The notes below the pieces were generated by a model that saw only the letters and a program-made list of their open reading frames with translations, made no database searches and was not told the DNA's origin. DNA of 64,000 nt from UBA4744 sp963717135 (GTDB lineage: Bacteria; Actinomycetota; Acidimicrobiia; Spongiisociales; UBA4744): NCBI GenBank assembly GCA_963717135.1, contig CAVQVN010000009.1, positions 930,001 through 994,000 on the forward strand, in the 5' to 3' direction. The position numbers were made by a program, and so were the translations under genes. Shown one piece after another: positions 54,122-61,698 of this stretch (positions are counted from its first letter, which is position 1; the number at the start of each line of letters is the position of its first letter).

Positions 54122-55189
54122 CTATTCCTCCTCGGCGGTTTCGTCGGACCCGGCGGCGGGCACTTCATCTACTTCTGTTTTTGCGGGACTCGTCTTGGGC
54201 TTGGCTTTGGAAGCGGCTTTCTTCTTCGGTGCTGGTTTTTCGGCGACCACAGCCTCAGGAACCTCCTCGACCACAGCCTCAGCAGCCTCCTCGACCACAG
54301 CCTCAGCAGCCTCCTCGACCACAGCCTCAGGAACCTCCTCGACCACAGCCTCAGGAACCTCCTCGACCACAGCCTCAGCAGCCTCCTCGACCACAGCCTC
54401 AGCAGCCTCCTCGACCACAGCCTCAGGAACCTCCTCGACCACAGCCTCAGGAACCTCCTCGACCACAGCCTCAGCAGCCTCCTCGACCACAGCCTCAGCA
54501 GCCTCCTCGACCACAGCCTCAGGAACCTCCTCGACCACAGCCTCAGGAACCTCCTCGACCACAGCCTCAGGAACCTCCTCGACCACAGCCTCAGGAACCT
54601 CCTCGACCACAGCCTCAGGAACCTCCTCGACCACAGCCTCAGGAACCTCCTCGACCACAGCCGGCCCTTCTATCTGTTCTTTCTTTTCAAGCAGTTGAAA
54701 GAAGACCGATGCCGCGTCTCGCATCTTGGCGCCCAGCAGACCTGCCAGCTTGGACATCGGGGCCTTGAAGCCGCCGGCGATCTTGGAGAGCAAGACCTCC
54801 CGCGATTCAATCTCCGCCAACCGGGAGATCTGCTCGGGCAGCAATAGTGCTCCTCCGAGAATCCCTCCCTTGATGACCAGCTTGTCGTTATCCGACGCGA
54901 AATCGCGCAAGACCTTGGCGACCGGAACCGGATCGTCGTTGGCAAAAGCCAAAGCGGTCGGCCCCATGAGCAATTCGGACAGACCCTCGAGGGACATATC
55001 TTCTACCGCCCGACGGGCCAGCGACATCTTGAACACTTGGTACTCGCCGTGGGCCTGCCGCACGTTGCGGCGCAGCTGTTGCTGCTGGGCCACGGTCAGT
55101 CCGCGGTACTCGGTCACGAAAGTAGCCCGTGCTTCGTCGAGCTGCTCACGTATCTTTTCAACTGCCTGGACCTTCTCAGGTCTTGGCAT
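54122..55189 (-). CDS. rplJ: 50S ribosomal protein L10 with a 17-copy repeat tail
   Basis: 355 residues, about twice the usual length. Residues 1-172 are a normal L10: EKIREQLDEARATFVTEYRG, LTVAQQQQLRRNVRQAHGEY, LMGPTALAFANDDPVPVAKV and the helix that holds L7/L12. Then 17 tandem octapeptides follow: six VVEEVPEA, then pairs of VVEEAAEA and VVEEVPEA alternating, then a Lys/Ala/Pro-rich stretch (PAPKKKAASKAKPKTSPAK) and an acidic end. The tail is highly charged and probably disordered. An L10 leader RNA precedes the gene. Confidence 0.97.
   Translation of the reverse strand: MPRPEKVQAVEKIREQLDEARATFVTEYRGLTVAQQQQLRRNVRQAHGEYQVFKMSLARRAVEDMSLEGLSELLMGPTALAFANDDPVPVAKVLRDFASDNDKLVIKGGILGGALLLPEQISRLAEIESREVLLSKIAGGFKAPMSKLAGLLGAKMRDAASVFFQLLEKKEQIEGPAVVEEVPEAVVEEVPEAVVEEVPEAVVEEVPEAVVEEVPEAVVEEVPEAVVEEAAEAVVEEAAEAVVEEVPEAVVEEVPEAVVEEAAEAVVEEAAEAVVEEVPEAVVEEVPEAVVEEAAEAVVEEAAEAVVEEVPEAVVAEKPAPKKKAASKAKPKTSPAKTEVDEVPAAGSDETAEEE
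54246..54653. repeat. 17 x 24-bp tandem repeat inside rplJ
   Basis: Each 24-bp unit encodes VVEEVPEA or VVEEAAEA, differing by a few bases. In gene direction the order is six VP units, then AA AA VP VP twice, AA AA and a last VP. Two-by-two alternation gives a higher-order 96-bp period, suggesting block expansion by unequal recombination or slippage. Confidence 0.95.
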
Positions 55190-55204
55190 TACTCCTCCTC
55201 ATCA

Positions 55205-55306
55205 AAACGGGGGCCCCCGCCGAAGACGGAAAGCCCCTTGTGAGGTCCAACCTGCGCAGGCGGGAAATCCCTTTGAGCCCGAATGGGCACCGACGGTCTT
55301 CGGCCG
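55205..55306 (-). ncRNA. L10 leader (ribosomal autoregulatory RNA)
   Basis: In the rplJ leader the distant segments GCCGAAGAC (55296-55304) and GTCTTCGGC (55219-55227) can pair over 9 bp and enclose shorter stems around CGGGAAATCCC-like and CCTGCGCAGG sequence. This is the shape of the L10(L12)4-binding leader known upstream of rplJL. It is followed by GGGGGCCCCC and the rplJ ribosome binding site GAGGAG. L10-L12 binding would repress translation. Confidence 0.75.
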
Positions 55307-55330
55307 AGGTATCTGGAGTTGTGGGAACAG

Positions 55331-55359
55331 AATGTAACAACCGTCGTTGGGTACGCCAA
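55331..55359 (-). promoter_or_regulatory. promoter candidate for rplJL
   Basis: TTGGCG (55354-55359) and TACATT (55331-55336) on the minus strand, spacer 17 bp. Transcription would begin about 20 bp before the L10 leader stem, the right distance for an autoregulated unit. Confidence 0.6.
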
Positions 55360-55742
55360 GTCGCGACTCGACGGAAGTCATCAGTCATCAGTTGTCAGTT
55401 CTGAAGACCAACGGATCACTGAAAGGTCGGCCGCAGGCCGGTCGGCTGATAGCTGACGACACTCTGCCAAACCAGTAGACACCGGGCTCCGCTTGCGCGA
55501 CACTCCGGGTGACAACTCAATTGTTTGCTTTGGGGGTCCTTGTCCAAGGGTGGTTGTCAACCGCCCCCACCCAAGACCGAAGCGCTATCGGGCACCGGTG
55601 TCACTCCGGCGATACGACAGCCCCTACCCTGTCGCCGCCGTTGAGAGGCAACGAGACGGCTTTCGCACCGCCGTCGGCCCTGGCTCCCACCATGGGGCCG
55701 CAGCGCCTTCGCTCGACGAACGAGGGCCCCCAAGCCTCGGCC
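55360..55742. other. 383-bp gap between the rplJ promoter and rplA
   Basis: No gene supported; short open frames have no family features. It contains TCATCAG x2, TTGTCAG heptamer units (about 55380-55400), a GGCCGCAGGCCGG inverted motif near 55428-55440 and several G/C-rich inverted pieces that may end the rplKA transcript. Confidence 0.6.
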
Positions 55743-56438
55743 TTACAGCATTTTTCCGACGTCCACTTTCACGCCCGGGCCCATCGTCGATGAGATGGAC
55801 AGGTTGCGAATGAAACGCCCTTTGGCCGCGGCCGGGCGGGCCCTCACGATTTCCATCGTCAGGGCGTGGAGGTTGGCGGCTATCTGCTCATCAGAAAACG
55901 ACACCTTGCCCACCGGGGCGTGGACGTTTCCGTACCGATCATTGCGGTATTCGATGCGACCGGCTTTGAATTCCTCGACGGCCTTGCCAACGTCAAAAGT
56001 GACGGTGCCCGCCTTGGGGTTGGGCATCAAGCCGCGCGGACCGAGCACCCGACCGAGCTTCCCGACCTCGGCCATGAGATCTGGGGTGGCGATGGCCACA
56101 TCAAAGTCGAGCGCTTTCCCCCCCTGAATCTCCTCTACCAGTTCTTTGCCTCCGACGAGGTCGGCGCCGGCTGCTTCTGCCTCCCGCACCTTGTCACCCT
56201 GGGCGAAAACAGCGACCCGGACGTCCTTCCCGGTGCCATGGGGCAAGCTGACCGTTCCGCGCACGAGCTGGTCGGCTTTGCGGGGATCGATGCCGAGTTT
56301 GAATACGGCCTCGATCGTTTCGTCGAACTTGGCGAAGGACATCGACTTCACCAGTTGCACTGCTTCGGCTTCGGGGTAAGAGGCGTTCGAATCGAGATGC
56401 TTGCGCGCATCGCGATAGTTCTTGCCGTGTTTGGTCAT
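55743..56438 (-). CDS. rplA: 50S ribosomal protein L1
   Basis: 231 residues: KHGKNYRDARKHLDSNASYP, KFDETIEAVFKLGIDPRKAD, VRGTVSLPHGTGKDVRVAVF and GRVLGPRGLMPNPKAGTVT. Forms the L1 stalk. Separated from rplK by 157 bp containing a palindromic element. Confidence 0.98.
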   Translation of the reverse strand: MTKHGKNYRDARKHLDSNASYPEAEAVQLVKSMSFAKFDETIEAVFKLGIDPRKADQLVRGTVSLPHGTGKDVRVAVFAQGDKVREAEAAGADLVGGKELVEEIQGGKALDFDVAIATPDLMAEVGKLGRVLGPRGLMPNPKAGTVTFDVGKAVEEFKAGRIEYRNDRYGNVHAPVGKVSFSDEQIAANLHALTMEIVRARPAAAKGRFIRNLSISSTMGPGVKVDVGKML

Positions 56439-56500
56439 CTTTCCTCCTGTGGTTCAAGCGGCCCGAACGTATGCCCGTGGCCTCCCATTTCCTCAATTGC

Positions 56501-56570
56501 GTTCCTGCGCTAGCAGGAACATCCCTCTCCCTTCAGGGGGAGGGTGCCGGCGAAGCCGGCGGGAGGGGGT
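56501..56570. repeat. REP-like palindromic element between rplA and rplK
   Basis: Three adjacent hairpins: GTTCCTGC-GCTA-GCAGGAAC (perfect), CCCTCTCCC-TTCA-GGGGGAGGG (one G-T pair) and GCCGGC-GAA-GCCGGC. Dense palindromes of this kind are typical of dispersed intergenic elements; whether other copies exist in the genome is unknown from one window. Confidence 0.7.
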
Positions 56571-56595
56571 TGGCGCTCCCCTCCGAGATGTCCAC

Positions 56596-57024
56596 CTAGC
56601 CTTCGACCTTTATTCCCATCGAGCGGGCGGTTCCGGCGATGATTTTCATGGCCCCTTCGATGTCGTTGGCGTTCAGGTCGACCATCTTGGTCTCGGCAAT
56701 CTGCTTTATCTGATCTCGAGTGACCGATCCCACCTTCTCCTTGTGGGGCTCCGCCGAGCCCTTCTCCAGACGGGCGGCTTGGCGAAGCAAGACCGCCGCC
56801 GGCGGGGTCTTGGTGACAAAAGTGAAGCTTCGATCCTCGTAGACCGAGATCTCGACCGGGACAATCGTGCCAATCTGGCTCTCGGTCGCAGCGTTGTACG
56901 CCTTCACGAAGTCCATGATGTTGACTCCGTGCTGTCCGAGCGCCGGACCTACCGGTGGCGCCGGGGTGGCCTGTCCGGCCGGAATCTGGAGTTTGAGTAT
57001 CGCTGCTAGTCGTTTTCTGCCCAT
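56596..57024 (-). CDS. rplK: 50S ribosomal protein L11
   Basis: 142 residues: KLQIPAGQATPAPPVGPALG, QHGVNIMDFVKAYNAATES, FTFVTKTPPAAVLLRQAARL. GTPase-associated centre protein, binds thiostrepton site RNA. A heptamer array lies between it and nusG. Confidence 0.98.
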   Translation of the reverse strand: MGRKRLAAILKLQIPAGQATPAPPVGPALGQHGVNIMDFVKAYNAATESQIGTIVPVEISVYEDRSFTFVTKTPPAAVLLRQAARLEKGSAEPHKEKVGSVTRDQIKQIAETKMVDLNANDIEGAMKIIAGTARSMGIKVEG

Positions 57025-57027
57025 GTT

Positions 57028-57115
57028 CAGTCCTTGGTTGTCAGTTCTCAGTCTTCAGTTTGATCGGACATCAGCCACCAGGTCTGACGACTGGTGACTG
57101 ACGACTGACGACTGA
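57028..57115. repeat. two-sided heptamer array between rplK and nusG
   Basis: Left part: TTGTCAG, TTCTCAG, TCTTCAG; right part: GACGACT, GGTGACT, GACGACT x2, GATTACT. The nusG stop codon (TAA) lies in the first unit CAGTAAT, so the array abuts or replaced the gene end. Confidence 0.85.
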
Positions 57116-57733
57116 TTACTGTTTTTGTATATCGTCGAAACCCAGTTCGACGGGCGTGTCCCGTCCGAAGATGTTCACCAACACCGTTACCTTCTGCTGA
57201 TCGATGTTCATGGCCTCGATGACGCCGTTGAAGTCGGCAAACGGTCCGGCGACGACCCGAACGTTCTCGCCGATTTCCCAGGCCGGCTTGAAACGGGGGG
57301 TCTTTTTCTTTTCTTCTTCTTCCTGAACACCTAGGAACCTCTCCACCTCGCGTCGGGCGAGCGGAGTGGGTTTGATACCTGAGCCGACGAATCCGGTCAC
57401 TCCCGGAGTGTTGCGGACCGCGTACCAGGAGTCGTCGTCGAGGTACATTCTCACCAGGATGTAACCCGGGAAGACCTTCTTCGGCGTGGTGACCTTTTTG
57501 CCACCTTTGAATTCGACGACGTCTTCCATGGGAATAGCCACCTCGAAGATGCGGTCCTCCATGTGCATCGATCGCGTCCGGGTCTCGAGATTGGCTTTCA
57601 CCTTGTTCTCGTATCCGGAGTACGAATGGATCACATACCAGTCGCCGGGAAGATCGAAAGGGCTCACCGGACGAGGAGCTTCTTCGACGTGCTCCAGGTC
57701 TCCTTCGAGTACTTCCTCTTGTCTGTTCCTCAA
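57116..57733 (-). CDS. nusG: transcription termination/antitermination protein NusG
   Basis: 205 residues in the open frame. NGN domain: PGDWYVIHSYSGYENKVKAN, PKKVFPGYILVRMYLDDDSW, TPGVTGFVGSGIKPTPL; KOW domain: GENVRVVAGPFADFNGVIEA. The only in-frame start is TTG 57733 with no ribosome binding site. A better ATG (57744-57746), six bases after secE, is in another frame reading MAELVEEQT; removing one A near 57718 gives MAELVEEQTEEVLEGDLEHV, a natural acidic N-terminus. A one-base indel is therefore likely. Confidence 0.95.
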   Translation of the reverse strand: MRNRQEEVLEGDLEHVEEAPRPVSPFDLPGDWYVIHSYSGYENKVKANLETRTRSMHMEDRIFEVAIPMEDVVEFKGGKKVTTPKKVFPGYILVRMYLDDDSWYAVRNTPGVTGFVGSGIKPTPLARREVERFLGVQEEEEKKKTPRFKPAWEIGENVRVVAGPFADFNGVIEAMNIDQQKVTVLVNIFGRDTPVELGFDDIQKQ

Positions 57734-57751
57734 CCAGTTCGGCCATGTCGA

Positions 57752-58051
57752 TCAGTTCCTCGCCAGGAGGAGTAGGACTCCTTCCTTGAAGATGAAATCC
57801 AATCCGAATACAAACAGAGTCACCGCAGTGCTGGTGATGATCGTAACCGTCGTGAACGCGATCATCTGCTCGCGGGAAGGCCAGGAAACTCGCTTCAGCT
57901 CGACCCGGACCTCACGCAGGAACTTCTGGATCCGAGCGAAAAACCCCAGCTGCTCCTGCCCCTTCTGGGGCCGCTTCTGCGGGCGCCGCTTTCCCTTTTT
58001 CTTCTGCAGCCGCTCTTCGCGCTCTTGGAGACGGCGCATCTCTCGATTCAT
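57752..58051 (-). CDS. secE: preprotein translocase subunit SecE
   Basis: 99 residues from ATG 58049-58051. A basic N-terminal part (RRLQEREERLQKKKGKRRPQ) precedes the conserved FLREVRVELKRVSWPSREQM and one membrane helix (about 68-90), the single-TM form. It lies between tRNA-Trp and nusG, as in most actinobacteria. Confidence 0.97.
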   Translation of the reverse strand: MNREMRRLQEREERLQKKKGKRRPQKRPQKGQEQLGFFARIQKFLREVRVELKRVSWPSREQMIAFTTVTIITSTAVTLFVFGLDFIFKEGVLLLLARN

Positions 58052-58076
58052 GCCAACACCTTTTCGTATAGATAAG

Positions 58077-58152
58077 CAGGGGTGGAGGGACTCGAACCCC
58101 CAACCTCCGGTTTTGGAGACCGGCGCTCTAACCAACTTCGAGCTACACCCCT
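58077..58152 (-). tRNA. tRNA-Trp (CCA)
   Basis: Acceptor arms AGGGGTG and CACCCCT pair over 7 bp; anticodon loop CTCCAAA gives anticodon CCA; T-loop TTCGAGT. The D-loop is a little long (11 bases). CCA end not encoded. It is 25 bp upstream of secE and probably co-transcribed. Confidence 0.95.
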
Positions 58153-58212
58153 AGGGGGGTCCAACGTGACGGGCAAGTATAAGGCCCGGCGAAATCGGCT
58201 GTAAAACCCCGA

Positions 58213-58557
58213 TCAGCCTGCCGGCTTCAGCCGGCTACGTCCCAATAATGCCATAGCCGCGGCGACAACCACTACTGAGGCAAAAACAATCACCCGGTCG
58301 AGACCCCGGTGAGTCTCCGTGAGCGGCCTGCTGAGATTGGCCATGACCCTCAGAACGAACCCCGGTGGAGCGTCTTCATCTGGATTTCGCATTGCTTTCA
58401 GGGCGCGGGAGATGAGGCGGTAATTGGCTGCCTCCGCCTGGCACCGAAGGCACGCTTCGAAGTGGAGCCGGTTGCGCGTCTCGAGCGGGCGGCCGCTCAT
58501 GATGTGTTCGGGAACCCGGAATCGGACGAGTTGATGTCGCAGCCCGTTGATCATCAC
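58213..58557 (-). CDS. zinc-finger anti-sigma factor with one membrane helix
   Basis: About 114 residues, overlapping the sigma stop. RLHFEACLRCQAEAANYRL has the H-x3-C-x2-C motif; a hydrophobic helix VIVFASVVVVAAAMALLG lies near the C-terminus, so the N-terminal sigma-binding part faces the cytoplasm. Matches the layout of RsiW-type anti-sigmas, with the partner sigma directly upstream. ATG 58557 or 58554 are both possible. Confidence 0.8.
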   Translation of the reverse strand: MMINGLRHQLVRFRVPEHIMSGRPLETRNRLHFEACLRCQAEAANYRLISRALKAMRNPDEDAPPGFVLRVMANLSRPLTETHRGLDRVIVFASVVVVAAAMALLGRSRLKPAG

Positions 58558-59126
58558 TCCCCCTCCAGCCCTCGAAGCTGCTCACGCAATCTGAGGTGGG
58601 CTCGATGGAGACGCACTTTGGCGGCGGTCACTGTGATCCCCAGGGACTCGGCAACTTCGTTGTGGGACCATCCGTAGATATCTTTGAGGACGACCACCGA
58701 CCTTTGCGAAGGATTGAGGTCGTCGAGGGCGGCCGACAGCTTGGCTCGGAGTTCGATGGTCTCCCCGGCGTGTTCCGGATCGACCCCGTGCCGCGTATCC
58801 GCCGGCTCGGGGGACTCGTCGAGGGTTTGGGCGGCGTGCCGGTTCTTTCTCTTCTTGAGGGTCCAAGCCACATTGACGGTGATCCGGTGAAGCCACGTCG
58901 AAAACGCGGCATCGCCCCGGAAATTGGGGAGCGCCCGCCACGCTCGGATAAACGCCTCCTGAGAGACGTCGGCAGCAAGTTCGCGATCTACGACCAGTCG
59001 CAGGGCCAAACCAAATACCTCATGTTGATGAGCCTCTACCAGCTTCTCAAAGGCCTCGCTGCTGCCCTGTTGGGCTCGAGCAACAAGCGTTTCGATGTCG
59101 TCCGGTTCGACCATCTGCGGCTTCAT
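58554..59126 (-). CDS. ECF RNA polymerase sigma factor
   Basis: 190 residues. Region 2: GSSEAFEKLVEAHQHEVFGL, RELAADVSQEAFIRAWRALP and GDAAFSTWLHRITVNVAWTL; region 4: LNPSQRSVVVLKDIYGWSHN, EVAESLGITVTAAKVRLHRA. It is followed by its likely anti-sigma factor in an ATGA overlap. Regulon unknown; the second sigma/anti-sigma pair of the window. Confidence 0.93.
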   Translation of the reverse strand: MKPQMVEPDDIETLVARAQQGSSEAFEKLVEAHQHEVFGLALRLVVDRELAADVSQEAFIRAWRALPNFRGDAAFSTWLHRITVNVAWTLKKRKNRHAAQTLDESPEPADTRHGVDPEHAGETIELRAKLSAALDDLNPSQRSVVVLKDIYGWSHNEVAESLGITVTAAKVRLHRAHLRLREQLRGLEGE

Positions 59127-59130
59127 CGCG

Positions 59131-59994
59131 TTACGTTCTTCGCATGATCATGGTGGCCGTCACCCGTTCCAGATCCCCGGCGACGACCTTGGCTTTGATC
59201 GATGCTTCTTCACCGTCGTCTGCTTCGACGACGCCGGTCACCACCGCCGGTTCGCCGGGACGAAGCGGCGTCCGAAATCGGAACCGGGCCTCGGTCAACG
59301 GCAGAGGCTGGTTCACCAGACGGGTGACCGCCTGGGCTGCCCAGGCGGTCATCAGCAATCCGTGTACTACCACTCCGGGAAGACCGGCGGCCACCGCCGC
59401 GTCATGATCGAAGTGAATCGGGTTCCAGTCCCGGGTGGCTCCCGCATACCGCACGAGATCCGCCCGGCTGGCCGATTTGGCTAGTTCGGGGAGCGCCTCC
59501 TGAACCGCCGGCATGGGCGCCGGCCCGGGAACTTCGTTTCGGGCCCGAACCGTAACCGGCGGCTCGGATTCCTCTCCCGGTTCGGTTTCCGGCGATTCAG
59601 AGGACATCACGAACGTGGAGCTGGAGTCGAGGGCTCGCTCTCCGGCGGCGTTGTCGACCGTCATGGTGAACGTGACGAAATAGCTCGATCCGCGGGCCCG
59701 GACCCTCTCGACCATCCCCCGGACCGACAAGACCTCCTCCAACGCCCATGGCAGATGCCAGCGGAAAGTCTGGTCGGCATGAACCAGCACCCGCGTGTAT
59801 GGAGCAACTTCGGGGTCTTCGAGAAAAGCCGGAGCAACGTTGAAGAGAGCCAGGGAGGCGTAGGTGGGCGGAGCGAAACGGTTCCAGCGGGCCGGATCAT
59901 CGCCGGTGGCCAGAAGGTACTCGGTCACTTTGTCGGTGCAAACCCGGAACGGGTGAGGGCCGTAGGCTCTTCCCGTCAATGAATCGAGCGGCAT
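59131..59994 (-). CDS. double-hotdog MaoC-like dehydratase (HadAB-like)
   Basis: 287 residues with a strong AGGAGGG site. The N-terminal half resembles the MaoC_dehydratase N-type domain (VTEYLLATGDDPARWN, APPTYASLALF); the C-terminal half has the catalytic hotdog helix RDWNPIHFDHDAAVAAGLPG with Asp and His, then VVHGLLMTAWAAQAV. In mycobacteria HadA, HadB and HadC, separate subunits of 3-hydroxyacyl-ACP dehydratase, sit exactly between rpmG and tRNA-Trp-secE. This single protein probably fuses both halves. Confidence 0.85.
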   Translation of the reverse strand: MPLDSLTGRAYGPHPFRVCTDKVTEYLLATGDDPARWNRFAPPTYASLALFNVAPAFLEDPEVAPYTRVLVHADQTFRWHLPWALEEVLSVRGMVERVRARGSSYFVTFTMTVDNAAGERALDSSSTFVMSSESPETEPGEESEPPVTVRARNEVPGPAPMPAVQEALPELAKSASRADLVRYAGATRDWNPIHFDHDAAVAAGLPGVVVHGLLMTAWAAQAVTRLVNQPLPLTEARFRFRTPLRPGEPAVVTGVVEADDGEEASIKAKVVAGDLERVTATMIMRRT

Positions 59995-60015
59995 AGGTTC
60001 CCTCCTGAAACACCC

Positions 60016-60036
60016 AGGGCGGGCAGAGCCCGCCCT
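60016..60036 (-). terminator. hairpin between rpmG and the dehydratase
   Basis: A perfect 9-bp stem (AGGGCGGGC / GCCCGCCCT, loop AGA) lies 22 bp before the dehydratase start and 83 bp after rpmG. There is no clear T-tract; it could attenuate transcription. Confidence 0.5.
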
Positions 60037-60118
60037 GAAGTCAAAGACCCGCTACTCCACCCGCAGGTAACTTCGTGAACGCACGCTAGCAGGCCCCGGG
60101 AGGGCTCCGCCGGGCGAT

Positions 60119-60280
60119 CTAACGAGTCTCCCGGTGGTTGGTGTGGGTCCGGCACCAAGGGCAGTACTTCTTCAGCTCCAGCCGGTCCCTGGTGTTTGCT
60201 TTGTTCTTGGTCGTCACGTAATTGCGCCGCTTGCACTCTTCACAGGCAAGTGTCAAAGGCGGTCGTTTATCAGAAGGCAT
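60119..60280 (-). CDS. rpmG: 50S ribosomal protein L33
   Basis: 53 residues read directly from the sequence: MPSDKRPPLTLACEECKRRN, then YVTTKNKANTRDRLELKKYC and PWCRTHTNHRETR. CxxC pairs (CEEC, CPWC) make it the zinc-binding form. Marks the start of the rpmG - dehydratase - tRNA-Trp - secE - nusG block. Tuf copy 2 lies just upstream. Confidence 0.97.
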   Translation of the reverse strand: MPSDKRPPLTLACEECKRRNYVTTKNKANTRDRLELKKYCPWCRTHTNHRETR

Positions 60281-60295
60281 GGTCGCTTCGCTCCA

Positions 60296-60370
60296 GTTCT
60301 CAGTCCTCAGTTCTCAGTTGTCAGTTTCCGGTGGCCAGTTCCGATAACTGACCACTGACAACTGATAACT
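60296..60370. repeat. two-sided heptamer array between rpmG and tuf copy 2
   Basis: CAGTTCT, CAGTCCT, CAGTTCT, CAGTTGT and CAGTTTC, then GATAACT, GACCACT, GACAACT, GATAACT. Identical to 30882-30946 from 60306 on. Confidence 0.9.
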
Positions 60371-60397
60371 CTGAAGTAACCCTCCGGGTTACTTCAG
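60371..60397 (-). terminator. perfect hairpin enclosing the tuf-2 stop codon
   Basis: Same 12-bp stem as after copy 1 (CTGAAGTAACCC / GGGTTACTTCAG) with the stop codon in one arm. Confidence 0.6.
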
Positions 60398-61579
60398 GAT
60401 TTTGGTGACCGTCCCGGCTCCCACCGTACGGCCACCCTCCCGAATCGCGAACTTCTGACCCTCATCCATCGCGATCGTGGTAATCAACTCCACCGTCATC
60501 AGCGTGTTATCACCCGGCATCACCATCTCCGTACCCGCCGGCAACGTCACCGACCCAGTCACATCCGTCGTCCGGAAATAAAACTGCGGGCGATACCCCG
60601 GGAAAAACGGGTTATGACGACCACCCTCCTCCCGATTCAACACATACACCTGCGCCTCAAAATTCGTGTGCGGAGTAATCGAACCAGGCTTCGCCAACAC
60701 CTGACCACGCTCCACCTCATCCTTACCAACCCCCCGCAACAACACCCCCACATTGTCACCCGCCCGACCCTCATCCAACAACTTGCGGAACATCTCCACC
60801 CCAGTCGCTACCGTCTTCTTAGTCGGACGAATCCCAACAATCTCAACCTCCTCACCAACCTTCACCACCCCCTGCTCAACCCGACCCGTAACCACCGTCC
60901 CCCGACCCGTAATCGAAAACACATCCTCAATCGGCATCTGAAACGGACGATCCAACGGACGCTCCGGAGTCGGCACATAACCATCCACCGCCGCCATCAA
61001 CTCCAAAATCGACGCAACCGCCTCCGGATCATCCCCCTCCAAAGCCGCCAACGCCGAACCCCGCACCACCGGAATATCATCCCCAGGGAACTCATACTCC
61101 GTCAACAAATCCCGAACCTCCAACTCCACCAAATCCAAAAGCTCCGGATCGTCAACCTGATCCACCTTATTCAAATACACCACGATATAAGGCACCCCAA
61201 CCTGCCGAGCCAACAACACATGCTCCCGCGTCTGCGGCATCGGACCATCCGCCGCCGACACCACCAAAATCGCCCCATCAATCTGCGCCGCCCCCGTAAT
61301 CATGTTCTTGATGTAATCCGCATGACCCGGCATATCCACATGCGCATAATGACGAGCATCCGTCTCATACTCCACATGCGCAATCTGAATCGTGATCCCC
61401 CGCTCACGCTCCTCCGGCGCCTTATCAATCTCATCAAACGACGTAAACGCCACCGAAGCATTCGACTCATGCAAAACCCGCGTAATCGCCGCCGTCAACG
61501 TCGTCTTCCCATGATCAATATGACCCATCGTCCCCACATTCACATGCGGCTTCGTCCGCTCAAACTTCGACTTCGCCAT
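60389..61579 (-). CDS. tuf: elongation factor Tu, copy 2
   Basis: Same 396-residue protein as copy 1 with no differences seen. Its own upstream sequence differs: AAGGAAGG ribosome binding site and a tRNA-Met 39 bp upstream, so it may be expressed with the tRNAs. It shares the G/T-ending codon bias. Two tuf genes kept identical by gene conversion are known in enteric bacteria; in actinobacteria one is more common. Confidence 0.98.
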   Translation of the reverse strand: MAKSKFERTKPHVNVGTMGHIDHGKTTLTAAITRVLHESNASVAFTSFDEIDKAPEERERGITIQIAHVEYETDARHYAHVDMPGHADYIKNMITGAAQIDGAILVVSAADGPMPQTREHVLLARQVGVPYIVVYLNKVDQVDDPELLDLVELEVRDLLTEYEFPGDDIPVVRGSALAALEGDDPEAVASILELMAAVDGYVPTPERPLDRPFQMPIEDVFSITGRGTVVTGRVEQGVVKVGEEVEIVGIRPTKKTVATGVEMFRKLLDEGRAGDNVGVLLRGVGKDEVERGQVLAKPGSITPHTNFEAQVYVLNREEGGRHNPFFPGYRPQFYFRTTDVTGSVTLPAGTEMVMPGDNTLMTVELITTIAMDEGQKFAIREGGRTVGAGTVTKILK

Positions 61580-61617
61580 GGCGTTTCCTTCCTTTTTCGT
61601 CCCGTCGATTCCTGTCG

Positions 61618-61691
61618 TAGCGGCGGGCAGACTTGAACTGCCGACCTCTCGATTATGAGTCGAGCGCTCTTACCGACTGAGCTACGCCGCC
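61618..61691 (-). tRNA. tRNA-Met (CAT anticodon)
   Basis: Stems GGCGGCG and CGCCGCT (G-U at the end), D-arm GCTCAGTCGGTAAGAGC, anticodon loop ACTCATAAT, T-arm GCAGTTCAAGTCTGC. G1-U72 rather than the initiator mismatch, so elongator Met (or an Ile-CAT) is likely. No encoded CCA. Confidence 0.9.
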
Positions 61692-61698
61692 GTAATCG

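Larger units (their letters stand above)
60306..61581 (-). repeat. 1276-bp duplication containing tuf (copy 2)
   Basis: Identical to 30882-32157. The breakpoints lie inside the heptamer array on one side and two bases beyond the tuf ATG on the other, 29,424 bp apart in the same orientation. Confidence 0.9.

Noticed and set aside
53575..54768. 397-residue open frame with PQPQEPPRPQ repeats, and a 309-residue TTASGTSS frame
   Set aside because: Both are antisense readings of the rplJ 24-bp repeat; rplL and rplJ on the other strand are certain.
57048..57746. 232-residue frame beginning MAELVEEQT over nusG
   Set aside because: Only its first nine residues look natural; the rest is Arg/Ser-rich shadow of nusG. 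It is used here as evidence of an indel.
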